Shown here in pieces: positions 12,425 through 25,100 of a stretch of DNA of 64,000 nucleotides (the stretch's first letter is position 1; every line of letters starts with the position of its first letter). The translations under genes and the position numbers were made by a program. The DNA is from Luidia sarsii. Lineage: Eukaryota; Echinodermata; Asteroidea; Paxillosida; Luidiidae. The notes under the pieces are model-generated. The model did not search any database. It was not told the DNA's origin and worked only from the letters and a program-made list of their open reading frames with translations. The DNA lies in the NCBI GenBank assembly GCA_949987565.1, contig OX465103.1, forward strand, positions 4,769,548 through 4,833,547. The letters run 5' to 3'.

Positions 12425-12965
12425 AAACTGCTGGATTCTAACTGGGAGTGGGGCTTATGTAGAGTAGAGATCCTGAATCCTGATGTGGGGCATCTCGCCA
12501 CGAAAACCTTCAAATCTCATTCAACAAATATATGAATGAACTACATGTACCGTATATAATTATGCGGGCGAGGCTTTGACAGTTTGCAGGATGCATTCAC
12601 AGCAGAGAATGTTTGCACTATTGCAGTGACCTCATGGCGACACCATGTGCTTCATCGCTTTTGAGTGAGAGGACAGCTTTACGAAGGGACTAGTAGCTTC
12701 TCTTCAGCTCTTGGAGAGAGAGAGAGAGAGCTGGAGATACTGGCTCCACTCAGAGCCGCACTCATCCTTGAAAGATATCATACACAATGTGTCGCTGCCA
12801 GCATTCTACAAACCCATCATTTCATGCCCAATCATACCCCCACCTCGAGACATTCTAGAACCTGCCAACAGAGGGCGCTATATAAACTCAAATGTCCTAG
12901 ACATACCGTAAGCGCTCTGAAAACTGGCATACAGTACATGTAGGTAGGTACGCATTGCCTTAATA

Positions 12966-13591
12966 CCACTTCACGCCGGGGGGGTTTTTGGCGCCGATGA
13001 CCGCCATGCGGGGGTTTTTGAACAATGCATCATTTTCAAATCTCGCTAAAACAATCGGAACAATATATTTCTGTGAAATAAATCGATAAGGGTCCACTAT
13101 GGGTACGAGAGAGTAAAACCTGGCACAATTTGGACGTTGTGGTGGCTTTTGTCAAGAGATTATCCGTTCGAAAAAGGGCCCATTTTTGGCCATTGTGCGT
13201 CGTCAATGGACCGTAATGGACTTGTGTGTGTGTGTGGGTGTGTGTGTGCGTGTACGGTGCTGTCAATCCCTGACTGCAGATTCCAGCCTCCACTCCAGGC
13301 AGTCAAATCTTCGAGTTGGTCGGCCACAACTGAGCGTACAGATTACGGTAAAGAATGTGGGGGGAATTGCAATGCCAGACCGACGACAATTGCACAATTA
13401 CTGCTGCTAATCTTGCAATTCATGTGGCAACTTGCGTGAAACGGGGTCTTTGTACTGATTCGTATTGCTTTATCTAAGCTGAAAAGAGTCTTTGTTTAGA
13501 ATGTGGACAATAGTGGTGCCCGAATTTGGAGGGCCCCATCGCATAGTCAAGCCAATGGAGCTCCGGATTCGGGGGTCCCGGCACGAAGTGG
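12966..13591. mobile_element. TTAA-flanked MITE (~626 bp)
   Basis: The ends form an inverted repeat, CCACTTCACGCCGGG at the left and the complement of CCACTTCGTGCCGGG at the right. TTAA lies on both sides, offset by two bases at the left. The TTAA target suggests a piggyBac or Kolobok-type origin. There is no transposase. Confidence 0.5.
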
Positions 13592-14726
13592 TTAAGTGTA
13601 AAGAAATTATTAAGATACTGTAGCTAGCTGTTGAAATCACTCAAGAACATTCTTTAAACTTGAGGAACTTACATTCAAGTATCAAAATATCTATGGCTTT
13701 TAATTGTAAAGTGAGTTTTCGGTTTTAGAGTACCCCTGCATTTGAATGGTATTGGTTACAGATCAAATGCCATTTTTATTATTATTATCCGCATTACTTA
13801 TTCTTTTTGATAATGTAAAATAAAAAGCAAAGTGTGAATAATGATATCTAATGCTATACCCATGCACCAAGATTCTTTCTAGCAAAAGAAAAATGAACTG
13901 TAAACAATTAACTGCAAATTACATCCACTACAACATAGACCAATGAATAATTTGTATTCTACTGAAAATTTCATGACTGTTATACTGCACACTGCATCCA
14001 TATCTAGAAAAATCATGTATTAATTGGAAATTACCCTCATTAAAACGAGATCAATATATGTTATACACGGGTGCAATTGTAGACTGAAAAGTCTAGGCTG
14101 AGAAGTCAAAAACTTAAGATGAAAAAAAGGTCATACATGTACTGTACAAAGGTTTTCAGAATCATTCCATTTTGTTTCAGGATTACTTATTTGGGGGGCT
14201 CTATATTCTTGAAGGGTTGGCAAGAGTGTGATTTTCACATAAAGTGAGCGTTTCACTCAGCTCAGTGGACTGTTGTGAACTTTTCGATTTTAGAAGATTT
14301 GTTTGTTAGATTTGCTTGTGTATAACAACAATAATTCTAGGTTATATACAAAATTGTTGCAAACTGCTTACTGACTAAAATTACCAAAATGTAAATCTTA
14401 AAATTTAGTGGGCCTGACGTTTCGATCCTAGCAGGACCTTTCTCAAAGGCAGAGTGACAAGGACAAAACAGATACATGTACATGGAGGAAGGGGGGGGGG
14501 AGAGTGAATAGGACACGGATGAGAAACAAAGGACAAAGAGTGAAGCTGGTAGGGAGAGATCAAAGGGAAGGGCAAGCGGTGGGGTAGGGATTAGTGAGAG
14601 GAGGGGGAAAGATCAAAGAGAAGGGCAAGGAGTAGGGTAGGGATTAGTGACAAGAGGGGGAAAGATCAAAGAGAGAAGTGTGAAGGACTGAACACAAAAG
14701 AAGGATTATCAGAAAGCTGCATGGTG

Positions 14727-14909
14727 TTAGTCATTACCCTCCTGGATGTTGAGACCATGTGGTTGAATAGTCCGAAGACGCTTCATCCACATTTTCTCAC
14801 GGCTAAGACGGACAGCATTACTACGGTGACCAAGTGATTCTATGCCCAGTACACTCATATCTGATATCGAATGATCAGGGAGATTGAAGTGATACCCAAA
14901 AATGGACAC
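14727..14909 (-). pseudogene. Penelope-like ORF C-terminal fragment (left arm)
   Basis: 60 aa containing HFNLPDHSISDM and ending RTIQPHGLNIQEGND. As I recall, this block follows the GIY-YIG endonuclease in Penelope-like polymerases. No reverse transcriptase or endonuclease core is present, so it is a 5'-truncated remnant. Confidence 0.6.
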
Positions 14910-15087
14910 CCCTGTTGGGTATCACTTCAATCTCCCTGATCATTCGATATCAGATATGAGTGTACTGGGCATAGAATCACTTGGTCACCGTAGTAATGCT
15001 GTCCGTCTTAGCCGTGAGAAAATGTGGATGAAGCGTCTTCGGACTATTCAACCACATGGTCTTAACATCCAGGAGGGTAATGACTAA
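14902..15087 (+). pseudogene. Penelope-like ORF C-terminal fragment (right arm)
   Basis: Encodes the same C-terminal block as the left arm, identical from GYHFNLPDHS to the stop, on the opposite strand. The two ORFs diverge from the centre of the palindrome. Confidence 0.6.
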
Positions 15088-15431
15088 CACCATGCAGCTT
15101 TCTGATAATCCTTCTTTTGTGTTCAGTCCTTCACACTTCTCTCTTTGATCTTTCCCCCTCTTGTCACTAATCCCTACCCTACTCCTTGCCCTTCTCTTTG
15201 ATCTTTCCCCCTCCTCTCACTAATCCCTACCCCATCGCTTGCCCTTCCCTTTTATCTCTTCCTACCAGCTTCACTCTTTGTCCTTTGTTTCTCATCCGTG
15301 TCCTATTCACTCTCCCCCCCCCCCTTCCTCCATGTACATGTATCTGTTTTGTCCTTGTCACTCTGCCTTTGAGAAAGGTCCTGCTAGGATCGAAACATCA
15401 GGCCCACTAAATTTTAAGAACAATAATTCTA

Positions 15432-16770
15432 ACTAGAGATGTATGTCTGTTGGCAAACAGAACATAATGCTTTTCCGCATCTGGTTCTCTTTAAAAAAAT
15501 AAATAAAAAAATTGATGAAAACAAAATTGACACCAACGGGATTCGAACCTGTAACCTCCATTCCTAACCCAAAATGCACGTGCATATTTTGTGCACAAAG
15601 TGAATGGGACATCATTATATTTTTCCAAAAATCATAATAATTCTGAACAATGGTCGATTGGTTCCAAACTCAGGATTTTGAATGTCTTGCCCAATAGCTA
15701 ACTGCCCACCAAATTTAGAGACGATTGACGTATGAATTAAATTAAATTGTTGCCCCGAAGGGTGTTTCTAAACTACATCCCCAATAGATAAAAACAAAAA
15801 AATGAAAAAAATCTTGCTCCGTTGGCCAAATATGCTCAATTGAACGTTAAAATGTGAAAAGTTTATGACCTCATTAATATTCATGAGATGACGTCAGGAT
15901 CGAATGAGGGCAATTTTTGGATACACCTTTTCCCAACTTAGATACAGAGTATAGTGCAAAATTGAAACCAAACGGAATTGCATTTTTGCTTTTATTGGAG
16001 TTTGAAATTTGCACCTTTAAAGTGCTGTCACGTGACACGTGGTGACGTCATGAAGTTTTCAAGACAACTGTGCAATAGCTCAATATAAGTTCTATGCATT
16101 TGGCAAGTTTGAAAAAAATCCAAGTGTGTTCAATGGCAAAAGTGCCGTCCACAAAAACCCTGTGCTTTGTCTATGGGATTTTTACGACCAGAAAAAGAAG
16201 AAGACATAAAAGAAAAATCTTAACAAAAACAATAGCTTTTCCGCTTCGCGGCGGAAAAGCTAAAAATCAGAACAAAAATACAACCTGTTCCGAACCCAAG
16301 TTTTAAAACAGTTAAATATTGGCCCAATGTTAAGCCATTGGCCACAAGAATATTTTCACCAAATGGGGAGGCCTCTTGATACAAGCATAGCCACGTCCAA
16401 ACAAAAGCCTCACTATCATCTACGGTACTTGAACAACAGTAAGGACAATTTAGAAAATGCGTTGCTTATTAAATGAAGGATTAATGGTACACCTTTTCAG
16501 ACAGGAAAAGAAAAATTCTTCTTAGAATCGTGAAAATGTGACGCGTTTGTAAAGGCTACCCTACGTAAAAAGCAACAACAGTGCTCATTGCTTAAATTGA
16601 TGCATCTTTTCCAGCTGGACTTTCATATTTTGGTCTGCAAATAATCTCAGACTACCTTCAGATTTCATGTCTTAAAATGTGTTTCCTTTTCCTGATTTAA
16701 CTGGAAAACATTCAAATCAAGATTAGGGAACTGATTTTTAGACATGCATTGCTGGCTGCAGAGAATCTCT
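15432..16770. other. Intergenic AT-rich stretch
   Basis: No gene was seen. Near 15536-15580 (minus strand) there is a tRNA B-box-like GGTTCGAATCC without a clear A box, probably a SINE relic. A perfect hairpin with 11-bp arms (agcttttccgc / gcggaaaagct) lies at 16234-16261. Confidence 0.4.
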
Positions 16771-16774
16771 TCTC

Positions 16775-17085
16775 TTCAGGTTAACTGGTATCCTGATTTA
16801 ACTGGTATCCTGATTTAACTGGTATCCTCATTTAACTGGGATCCTCATTTAACTGGTATCCTGATTTAACTGGTATCCTGATTTAACTGGTATCCTCATT
16901 TAACTGGGATCCTGATTTAACTGGTATCCTCATTTAACTGGGATCCTGATTTAACTGGTATCCTCATTTAACTGGTATCCTCATTTAACTTGGATCCTCA
17001 TTTAACTGGGATCCTTATTTAACTGGTATCCTGATTTAACTGGTATCCTCATTTAACTGGTATCCTGATTTAACTGGAATCTTGA
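16775..17085. repeat. 17-18-bp satellite (taactggtatcctgattt)
   Basis: About 17 near-identical units with two main variants, 'ctgattt' and 'ctcattt', interspersed. No spacers are present. Confidence 0.9.
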
Positions 17086-17399
17086 TCTAATACCAGTTAA
17101 ATTAAGACGAGGGAACTGATTTTTAGACACTACATGAATATCACGGTCTGTTGAGAATATCTTGTCTTCCGGTTTCATGCATAGAAATGTATTCCCTATT
17201 CCTGATTTAACTGGTATTCCATTAAAACAGATGAGGGAACTGATTTTTAGACATGCAGCCTGAAACGATTTTATACTGGCATCCAGTTAGACAACTTGCA
17301 TACAGTCCTGATGTACATGTATCCAAGCCTAACAACTGTACAATACATTGTCAATTGTACATACTTCATTTCATTATTCCTTGGTTATGCAGTTGCTGG

Positions 17400-17775
17400 T
17401 GTTCTTAACCTCACTGGTGTCCACACACTAACATAAATACAACGCATGGTATCCTTGACTTCACTGGTATCCAGTTGACCAACTCTCAACACATTGCATG
17501 CTTTCATTCACTGTGTACAGTTCCTTTCACCGGTATCCCACATATTGTCTTCAACTCACTCTTCAGTACACTGCTACATACCTACCTCCAAAGCCTTTGC
17601 TGGTTTGCTTTCCTTCACTGGTGTCCAACCTTTAAACTGTACATTGCACTTGGAGAATTTCACTGGTATCCACTTGAATATCTTGCCTGTTGTAGTTCAT
17701 ATCACTGGTATTCAGCCAACTACCTTCACCGCCTGTCCAGGTGTGCTTTCCTTCACTGGTATCCAGCCTTCCAGC
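17400..17775. repeat. Interspersed CACTGGTATCC motif field
   Basis: The motif cactggtRtcc occurs about seven times at irregular spacing of roughly 40-85 bp, downstream of the related satellite. The intervening sequences are unrelated. Confidence 0.6.
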
Positions 17776-18319
17776 TCCATTGCATTACCAGTTGCTACTT
17801 TCAGAGCTTCCAGTTCCAGCTGACCAATGCTTCTCTTTCTCTTCCAGTGTGTCTGGCAATCGTGAATCTTCATATCTCAGCACCATTTGTTCTGAAAACA
17901 AAAAGACCCCGACTTGAAAGTCCGCAGACACACCAGGGGCCAGTCTCGCATTTGGATGGTACTCCTGACGTCAAGACACATCCCCGGTCTTCCCTTTCAA
18001 GACATGTCTTTCAGGGGTTAATTAACTGCTCTCCAACGGCGAAAGTCAATCAATTGATTGCGTGGTTTCGTGAATGTATACGCAAAGAACGCAAGAGTCA
18101 ATGCTGAGTGGAGGCGAGGGTCATCAGGGGTCGGGTCATCAGTGGGAGAGGGAGGGGGAGGGGGATTGGGGGAGGGGTCTGGCCGGGAAAACGGGACAGG
18201 GAATGAGGTTGGCTGTGGAGGGTGAGCTGATTTCACGTTCTCCCCAGGCTGCCCACTCCAAAGTCAACACTCAAATTACTTGGAATCCTTGGAGAACTCT
18301 TCCAGCAAGGTGTCGGCGG

Positions 18320-18572
18320 TACGGGGGAGGGAGAGGGAGGAGGGGGAGGGAGGAGGGGGAGGGAGGAGGGGGAGGGAGGAGGGGGAGGGAGGAGGGGGAG
18401 GGAGGAGAGGGAGGGAGGAGAGGGAGGGAGGAGGGGGAGGGAGGAGGGAGAGAGAGGAGGGGGAGGGAGGAGGGGGAGGGAGGAGGGGGAGGGAGGAGGG
18501 GGAGGGAGGAGGGGGAGGGAGAGGGAGGGAGGGAGGAGGGAGAGGGAGGAGGGGGAGGGAGGAGGGGAGGGG
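18320..18572. repeat. GGGAGGGAGGA purine array
   Basis: G-rich simple repeat with many G-runs on the plus strand. Its Gly/Arg- and Pro/Ser-rich ORFs are repeat artefacts. Confidence 0.9.
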
Positions 18573-18923
18573 GTAGGACCATCAGATTCAAAGTTCTCCC
18601 CCGTGCTGCTCAGTCCACAGTCAATGGTCTTGCACTGACCAAGTACTAGGGGAAAAGCTCTGCTTGGTCAGAATTATACTGAGACACTTCCTGCTAGGTG
18701 GCATGGGAGAGGGGGGAGGGGGAAGGGAGGGTTACGGGGTTAGGGTGATCAATTTCTTCACAGAATCACAGTACATCCAAGTCATTGCTCTTTGTGTCCA
18801 ACCGTACCGGGGGGAGGGCAAATGCCTCCAAGAATATCCCCTCTGCTGCTGAGGTGGCGTCGAGGGGCAGAGGGGGGCACGTCAGGGACACATCGAGGGT
18901 CGGGTGCAGAGGAGGATGGCCTT

Positions 18924-19130
18924 TCACGTCTTTTCCAGCAAGCGCTTGGGGATGCCCAGCTGGCGCAGGTAGCGCTCGGGCAGGATGTAGAGCTGGGGCG
19001 TCATGGCCAGGATGGCGTTCCAGCAGTGCATGAGGAGGCTGGGCACCTTGAGCCAGATGCGGACCAGGGTGTCTGACCGCTCCATGCCCGTGGGGCTGAC
19101 TACCCCGCCGTGACAGTACAGGCAGCCCTC
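18924..19130 (-). CDS. KLHDC10: KLHDC10 exon 7 (BC box and Cul2 box)
   Basis: Residues 360-427 and a TGA stop. The last blade, EGCLYCHGGVV, is followed by the elongin-binding BC box SLLMHCWNAI, matching (S/T/P)LxxxCxxx-hydrophobic, and by LPERYLRQL, matching the Cul2-box pattern. Confidence 0.9.
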   Translation of the reverse strand, partial: EGCLYCHGGVVSPTGMERSDTLVRIWLKVPSLLMHCWNAILAMTPQLYILPERYLRQLGIPKRLLEKT

Positions 19131-22100
19131 CTGGATGGCCAAGACAACCGCCGGGGGAAACAAAAATAAAAACACTGAGACTCACATCATTGGACAGCAC
19201 AAGCATTGGCTAAAGCGTTTAGACGGGACGGCACCAAATGGCGGTGGATTGTTCCCGAAATTTCCACCGCCACGTGGTATCCACAAATTGAGCAAACTGC
19301 TTACCGATTTTCATGACCGAAATGCAAAACTCAAAATAAAAGTAGCTGCGCAGATTCTGCCTTTGAGGACCGAAACATCAGGGCTCAATTTCAACGGGAT
19401 ACAAACCGCACTGCGGTGTGATGTCAATTGCTTTTTTGACTTGCATTCCCCTCTTCTATACTTTGGCATGAAACAAGAGTGAAGTTTGGGTTGGCTAGCT
19501 GATCCTATGAATCATGACTCGTTGGGCTCAAGCAAGTTTTGGTGCTTAAGCAGCTCTATAAAATTGGCCCAAGGCCCTCTGGATTTCTTAAGACATAAAA
19601 AAGACCCAGCCTTGGAGACTGAAATGAATAGTGAGGATTAACTGCAGGCTGTGGGGTCCACATTCAAGCGCAGACAGGTCAGGTGTAGACATTCAATGCA
19701 GGGTTGGCCATCCTCAATGTACAATAAACACTGAATGCTCGGTGCTTTGCCCAACCGGCTGAAAACTCAGGCAGCTCGGACAGGATTTCTTCAGCAGGCA
19801 ACACTGCTGGAGGACTAGGGTCCGGACTCGAGTCCTGATTCTTAAGGTCTTGGACTCGGATAGTCAGGACTCAGTTATCTCGAGGACTCGGCCCGAGTCC
19901 TCCCCAAAAAACTCCATTTTACTGCAATTTCATTTCATGAAGATAGTCTAATCAACCATTTTGTTCATGCCCTGACACTGACCCAGCATTACGTACGGCA
20001 CAATGTATGGAATGGACCATTTGGAAACTGCCTGTAAAGGCGCAAGCCCATGGCAGTAATGTACAGTGCTCGGTATTCAACCGCGAACACCGGTGTTCCA
20101 TAAGCACTGCCTAGGCAAGTTCATGACCCCATGTTCATGGTTTTTACATTGTTGACTACTGTCGTAATGTACGATTGAGTTGGTGCCCGGCGTAGCCAAT
20201 TACACCAAGTAAATTTGCAATCCATCCTGGGGAACCAGCGCTCTTTCAAGCAAGCACATGGGAAGTTCTATAACAGAGTGGCCAGGCACGGCGCATGGCA
20301 TTGATGGCAAAACAACGAATGTGGAAACTTCTCAGTCAATTGAGCTGTCACAAAGTGCAGCGTCCAATGATAGCATTGACGATGAAAAGCCGATAATCAG
20401 CAATGGCAGAGTTATAAAACCATGATGTTTAGTAGAGTGAAGCAAAAGTCTTATCACCAGACTGTTCCTCTTCCCTCTTCACATGACTGGCACAGTTCCG
20501 CCGTTGTCTAGAGTTCAACAAGTTTAAAGGTCCAAAAGGGCACCTTGAAAAACATTACATTGTGGTGTATTTCAAAAAGCGCAATAATTAGCATGACGGT
20601 TACAATTCCAAAAGTCCAAGTCATGAGTGTCACAAAGGTTGAGCCTCGAATAATAGTCACAAGTCGCCTTCAGATCAAATATACTGTATAGGAAATGCTT
20701 TTTATCGAGTTTCGATAGTTTTCTGGAATCACGTTAACAGGTAATGGGCCTACTCAGACAGCGTATCAAGTAAAAACACTCAAGTGAGACGTTGAGAGAA
20801 CAATTGTTTGACCTGCCCATGTACCCGCACCCCATTGGGAATCTGTGAAAGCCACCATGGCAACTGAAGTCTTATCTTATCGCCAGCGATGCACAGACCC
20901 GACTATTTCGCAGTGTGCTTTTGTTCTTCAGTCATGCGAGCGATGCCAGCCGAGTCTGCTTCCCAGTCACTAGGTCCAAGTTTGTGATCGTGACTTGAGT
21001 TTGCGCCGCGTGTCATGGAAAGTAGAAGACTCGACTCACCGGCGTGACGGCTGACGAATGAAAGTAGACAGGCCGCGGCAGTCTCGCATTCATTTTGGTC
21101 CACTGCAGCGTGTCCAACTCCAGCCGCCAGATATCGTCGTAGATCTTGCCCACACTATAGCCGCCACTTATGTAGCCCTCTGCAGAGAAATGCCATTGAA
21201 TTGATGGACAGAGAAAGGCCCTTTAGCAGTTTCAGAACTGATGGTAAGCTGTTATCAACATGTGCACGTGTCTGCAATGCATGATTTGAATGTAAATACA
21301 CAATGTGTGTACAGTCTGGAAAACATACAAATACAACATTCAGAAACTTGATATTGTCTCTCCTGATTAAAATAATCAATTTTAGGAGTATAAACTCTAA
21401 TTTGAGGTTAAAGAGATGAATTTCTAGTATGTTATAAGAAATAAGTCTTTCTCTGAATAGAAAAAAAATTACATGGATGGATGGACGGACAGTAATTGGT
21501 TTTACTCCCTCTCCCTCTCCCTCTCCCTCTCCCTCTCCCTCTCTCTCTCTCTCTCCCTCTCCCTCTCTCTCTCTTTCTTACTTACCATTATTTAGCTGCG
21601 CACAGCCATGGCAGCGTCGTTTCTCAGGAAAACCATGCACCTTGTCCGGTATGGTATCTTTTAGTTGCCACTTGCGCGTCTCCAAGTGGAAGGCATGGAC
21701 CTACATAGCGCGGCACGATAAAAAAACATTTATGAAGACAAACAAAATACGACTGGATCTCAGAAAAAATAAGTCTCGGCCACTCTGAAGCAATTTGAAT
21801 TTGATTGGAAGGACTGGGTAGATCAGGTGGCGGGGCACTGTTTCATCAAACCAGAGATCTGGTTTCAAATCACTGGTCCAGACGAATGTGCCATTCCTAA
21901 TCATTTCTTGGGGAGAGAATTGAATATTTCAAAACATTTGAATCGCTGCACTTAAAGGCTGCACTTAAGGGCTGGATAGCTCAGGTGGTTAGAGAACTCG
22001 ACCCTTAAGCCAGAGATCTCGGGTTCAAGTCCCGGTCTAGTAAACAAAAATTCCCAATTTTTTTTCTTTCCTTTTGATTGAAAATTCTCTTTTAGATTTG

Positions 22101-25100
22101 CTTCTAGAAATAGACTTTGCATCGCTGCCAAGATGCATAGTGGTTCAGGTGAAGACCGGGGATATAGTGGAACATCGCTGTAATGAACATCCTGGGATCA
22201 TGAAAATTGTTTGGTGTAGTGGTTGTTTGTTATAGCAGTTGCAGCCACACATTGTGTACACAAAAATCGGGAGCCAAAGGGCATGTTCGTTATAGGTGAA
22301 CATTCGGTATATCGACGTTCGTTATAGCGACATTCCACTGTACTGAGGTGAAGAATAGTCTGACCTTATCCAAGGGGTAGGCGTCCCTGGAGGTCCCCCC
22401 GCCAATGATGTACAGCCAGTCGTTGTCCGTCAGGATCTCGTGCCGGTAGCGGGGCCTGGGCACGTTGGGGTCTAGCTCCGGCCTCTCCTTGAGGAAGTCC
22501 AGCGTGTACTGCTCCTCCAGGCAGAAGAGCCGATCCCACTGGCCCGTGGCCAGGTGGCAGCGGTGGACGTCCGAGTTGTAGTCCCAGCCCGTGGTGCCAC
22601 CGTAGACGTACAGCATGTTGTCAATGATGGACACAGCCTGCAAGCGGAAAGAGAGAGTTGGCGTGAGAGAGACCGAAAGCCGAGAAGTGGAGCGACAGAG
22701 AGATGGAGATATAGAGACAGATATATAGAGACACAGAAAAAGAGACAGTGAGTTTGAGAGACAGAGCGATGGAGATTGAGAGACAGAGAGTTGGAGAGAC
22801 AGACAGAGGATGATTGACAGACTCAAAGACCTCAGGAGAGATCAAGAGACAGAGAAGCGGAGTGACTGAGAGAGAGAGAGGCAGAGACACGGAGAGATGG
22901 AAACATCGAGACAGAATCGAGACAGGAACACACAGAGCTATATAAAGCACAGGCAAGCCAGCACTTGATCTGCGTGGATGTTTCGCTGAATGTTTTTCGT
23001 ATCGACATCTCTAGCCGACGTTTCACTCGCAACGCCGGTGCAGTGGCCCCCAACCCGTAGCCCTACCTGGCCGTATCCCGGAGTGGGCTGTGCGACGGCA
23101 TTGGTGTCTTCCTCCTGCTTGGGCTTGACGGCGTTCCACTGCAGCGTCTTGGTGTCCAGGTACCAGACCACGTTGCTGGTCATGGGCCCAAAGGGGTAGC
23201 CGGTGCCGCCGTACACCAGGATATACTTGCCGTACAGTGCCATGGACATGGAGGCAAGCTGCATTGGCATCTGGCCTTTGGTCTGCAGCCTCTTCCACAT
23301 GTTGGAGACAAAGTTGTATCTCCACACCTGGCGCAGATTTTAAAAAACAAAAAAACAAAAACACAGCAACAACAACATAAGACAACATAAGACGCATTAG
23401 GAGGCTGCTTGGTGCAGATTGAAAGAGAGAACTTGGCAGTTGGAAGACTTTGGAAGGTTTCAAGTTGGAATCTCAACTTATAGACACTTTGATAATTATT
23501 GACCTGCAGGTTTGCATGGAAGACATACTAAGTGGAAGGTTTGCGGTGACACCATGATGCACTTCTCTTTCCAGTAGGAGTGCGGCTCAATACTTGGCCT
23601 GAAGCCAAAGTAAAGTTTGGGGTTGGCAAGGTGATCCTATGATCCGACCTACAACCACTGCCTTGCCTTAAACGGCCTGCTCGGGTCGGCGTTTTTGTCT
23701 GGAGTAAGCACGACCTCGGGGAAAGGTCCTGCCGCAGATCCAAAGGCCGGGCGCTTCTAAAACTCCCGAAATGAAAAAAAAAAAAAAACGACTGAGAGGA
23801 ACTTAGGGGGGGGGGGCCCACCTCGTGGAAGAGGGGAAAGAGCATTTCCTCCTCCCGACAGAAGTAGTCTCTGAGCGTGGGTAGGTGCGGGTTGTAACCG
23901 CCGAAGATGTACAGGTTTTTGCTGTCTGCAACGGCTGCATGGCCGGATCGGGCACACGGCCTGCCTGGTTTATTGTAATCTGAGAGAGAAAGCAAGAGAG
24001 AGAGAGGGGAGACCAGCCCAAAAATTAAGTAAACCAGATGTCAGGAGATTTGGAGAATGGAGATACAGCCGACTTCCATTACAAAGAGGTTCGCCAGACT
24101 TTTGCGATTCTGTCGTTATAACCGGAACCTCGTTATAACCAGAGCGCAGTTATCCCCATTTTGTTATGCAGAGGCAACGTTAATAATTAATTGTATGTGA
24201 ACATGTTTTCCTTCCATATTGCAATCACGAACATGTACTGTACATGCGGACTCATGCCAACACAATATGCATCATTTCAAATGATTTTGGTAAACATACA
24301 CATGCTAGTGAATAAAAGAAATACAGATTGAAAGTATATCTGACGACCTTAATCCGGACAGGATGGAAACTTTGATGTGACAATGTGACAATTTGTTTGG
24401 AATCTGGCAAGGGATGGTGCATGGATTTTCATTGATGAATAATTAACAATTCATGTTGCATAGATAATGTGGACATTGCTTGAAAAGGAAGATTCCATTG
24501 TTGGGATGGGATGATGAAAAAAGAGATATGCATTGATGCATTTGACAATAAAATGACTTATTTGAATGTTGCCATTGCCACACAATAAGACATTACAATA
24601 CAATGTCGTGTAGACATACTGCACATACATTGTAAACATGATACATATCAAAATGCAATGAATTTTGTAAAATTCACTAATTGTGTATTATTCTATGCTG
24701 TGGCTATTGTTACGGCAGCCGTAACGCAACTTCCATTTTCTATAGTTACGGCACTGCAACTGCGCAAGCGCGAGGACATGTCAGATTTTGTTGCATGGGG
24801 TATATAAACCCCACATGCACAGGCAGCGCCGCCTCAAGCTCAGTACCATCACAAACATGGCAAATTCTCTGGCTGTAGGCACATAATTTGCTTGTCTTGA
24901 AGCAATATCCCTGTCATTATCGGAATGCAAAAAGGTGTCTTTTAGTCAATCATTTATAGAAGCTTCTCTCGCACGGTGAGATCGGCAAAAAAACAAAGTC
25001 CCTAACAAAGTCGTCAGCGATGAACTGTACTACGATGTCGACTTCGCGTGCGTGCATGTGACGGCAGAAAATACGAGAAGTCATTCGATTTTAGGGAGGT

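Larger units (their letters stand above)
14340..15418. mobile_element. Palindromic Penelope-like element insertion
   Basis: Two near-identical ~530-bp arms point outward from a centre near 14908. Each arm carries the same 3' coding fragment, then low-complexity UTR, then the dispersed tail module. The 13-bp sequence aacaataattcta occurs at 14327-14339 and 15419-15431, so the whole palindrome is one insertion with a target duplication. The left arm has the longer tail. Confidence 0.8.

Noticed and set aside
16775..17085. Possible CRISPR-like direct repeats
   Set aside because: Contiguous 17-18-bp tandem units without spacers in an animal genome. It is a satellite.
17475..18107. 210-aa plus-strand ORF with FHWYP repeats
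   Set aside because: The repeats come from the CACTGGTATCC motif field. The rest has no domain signal.
21964..22042. Functional tRNA gene
   Set aside because: A and B boxes are good but the acceptor stem does not pair, and the same unit recurs many times with non-tRNA tails, so it is a SINE.
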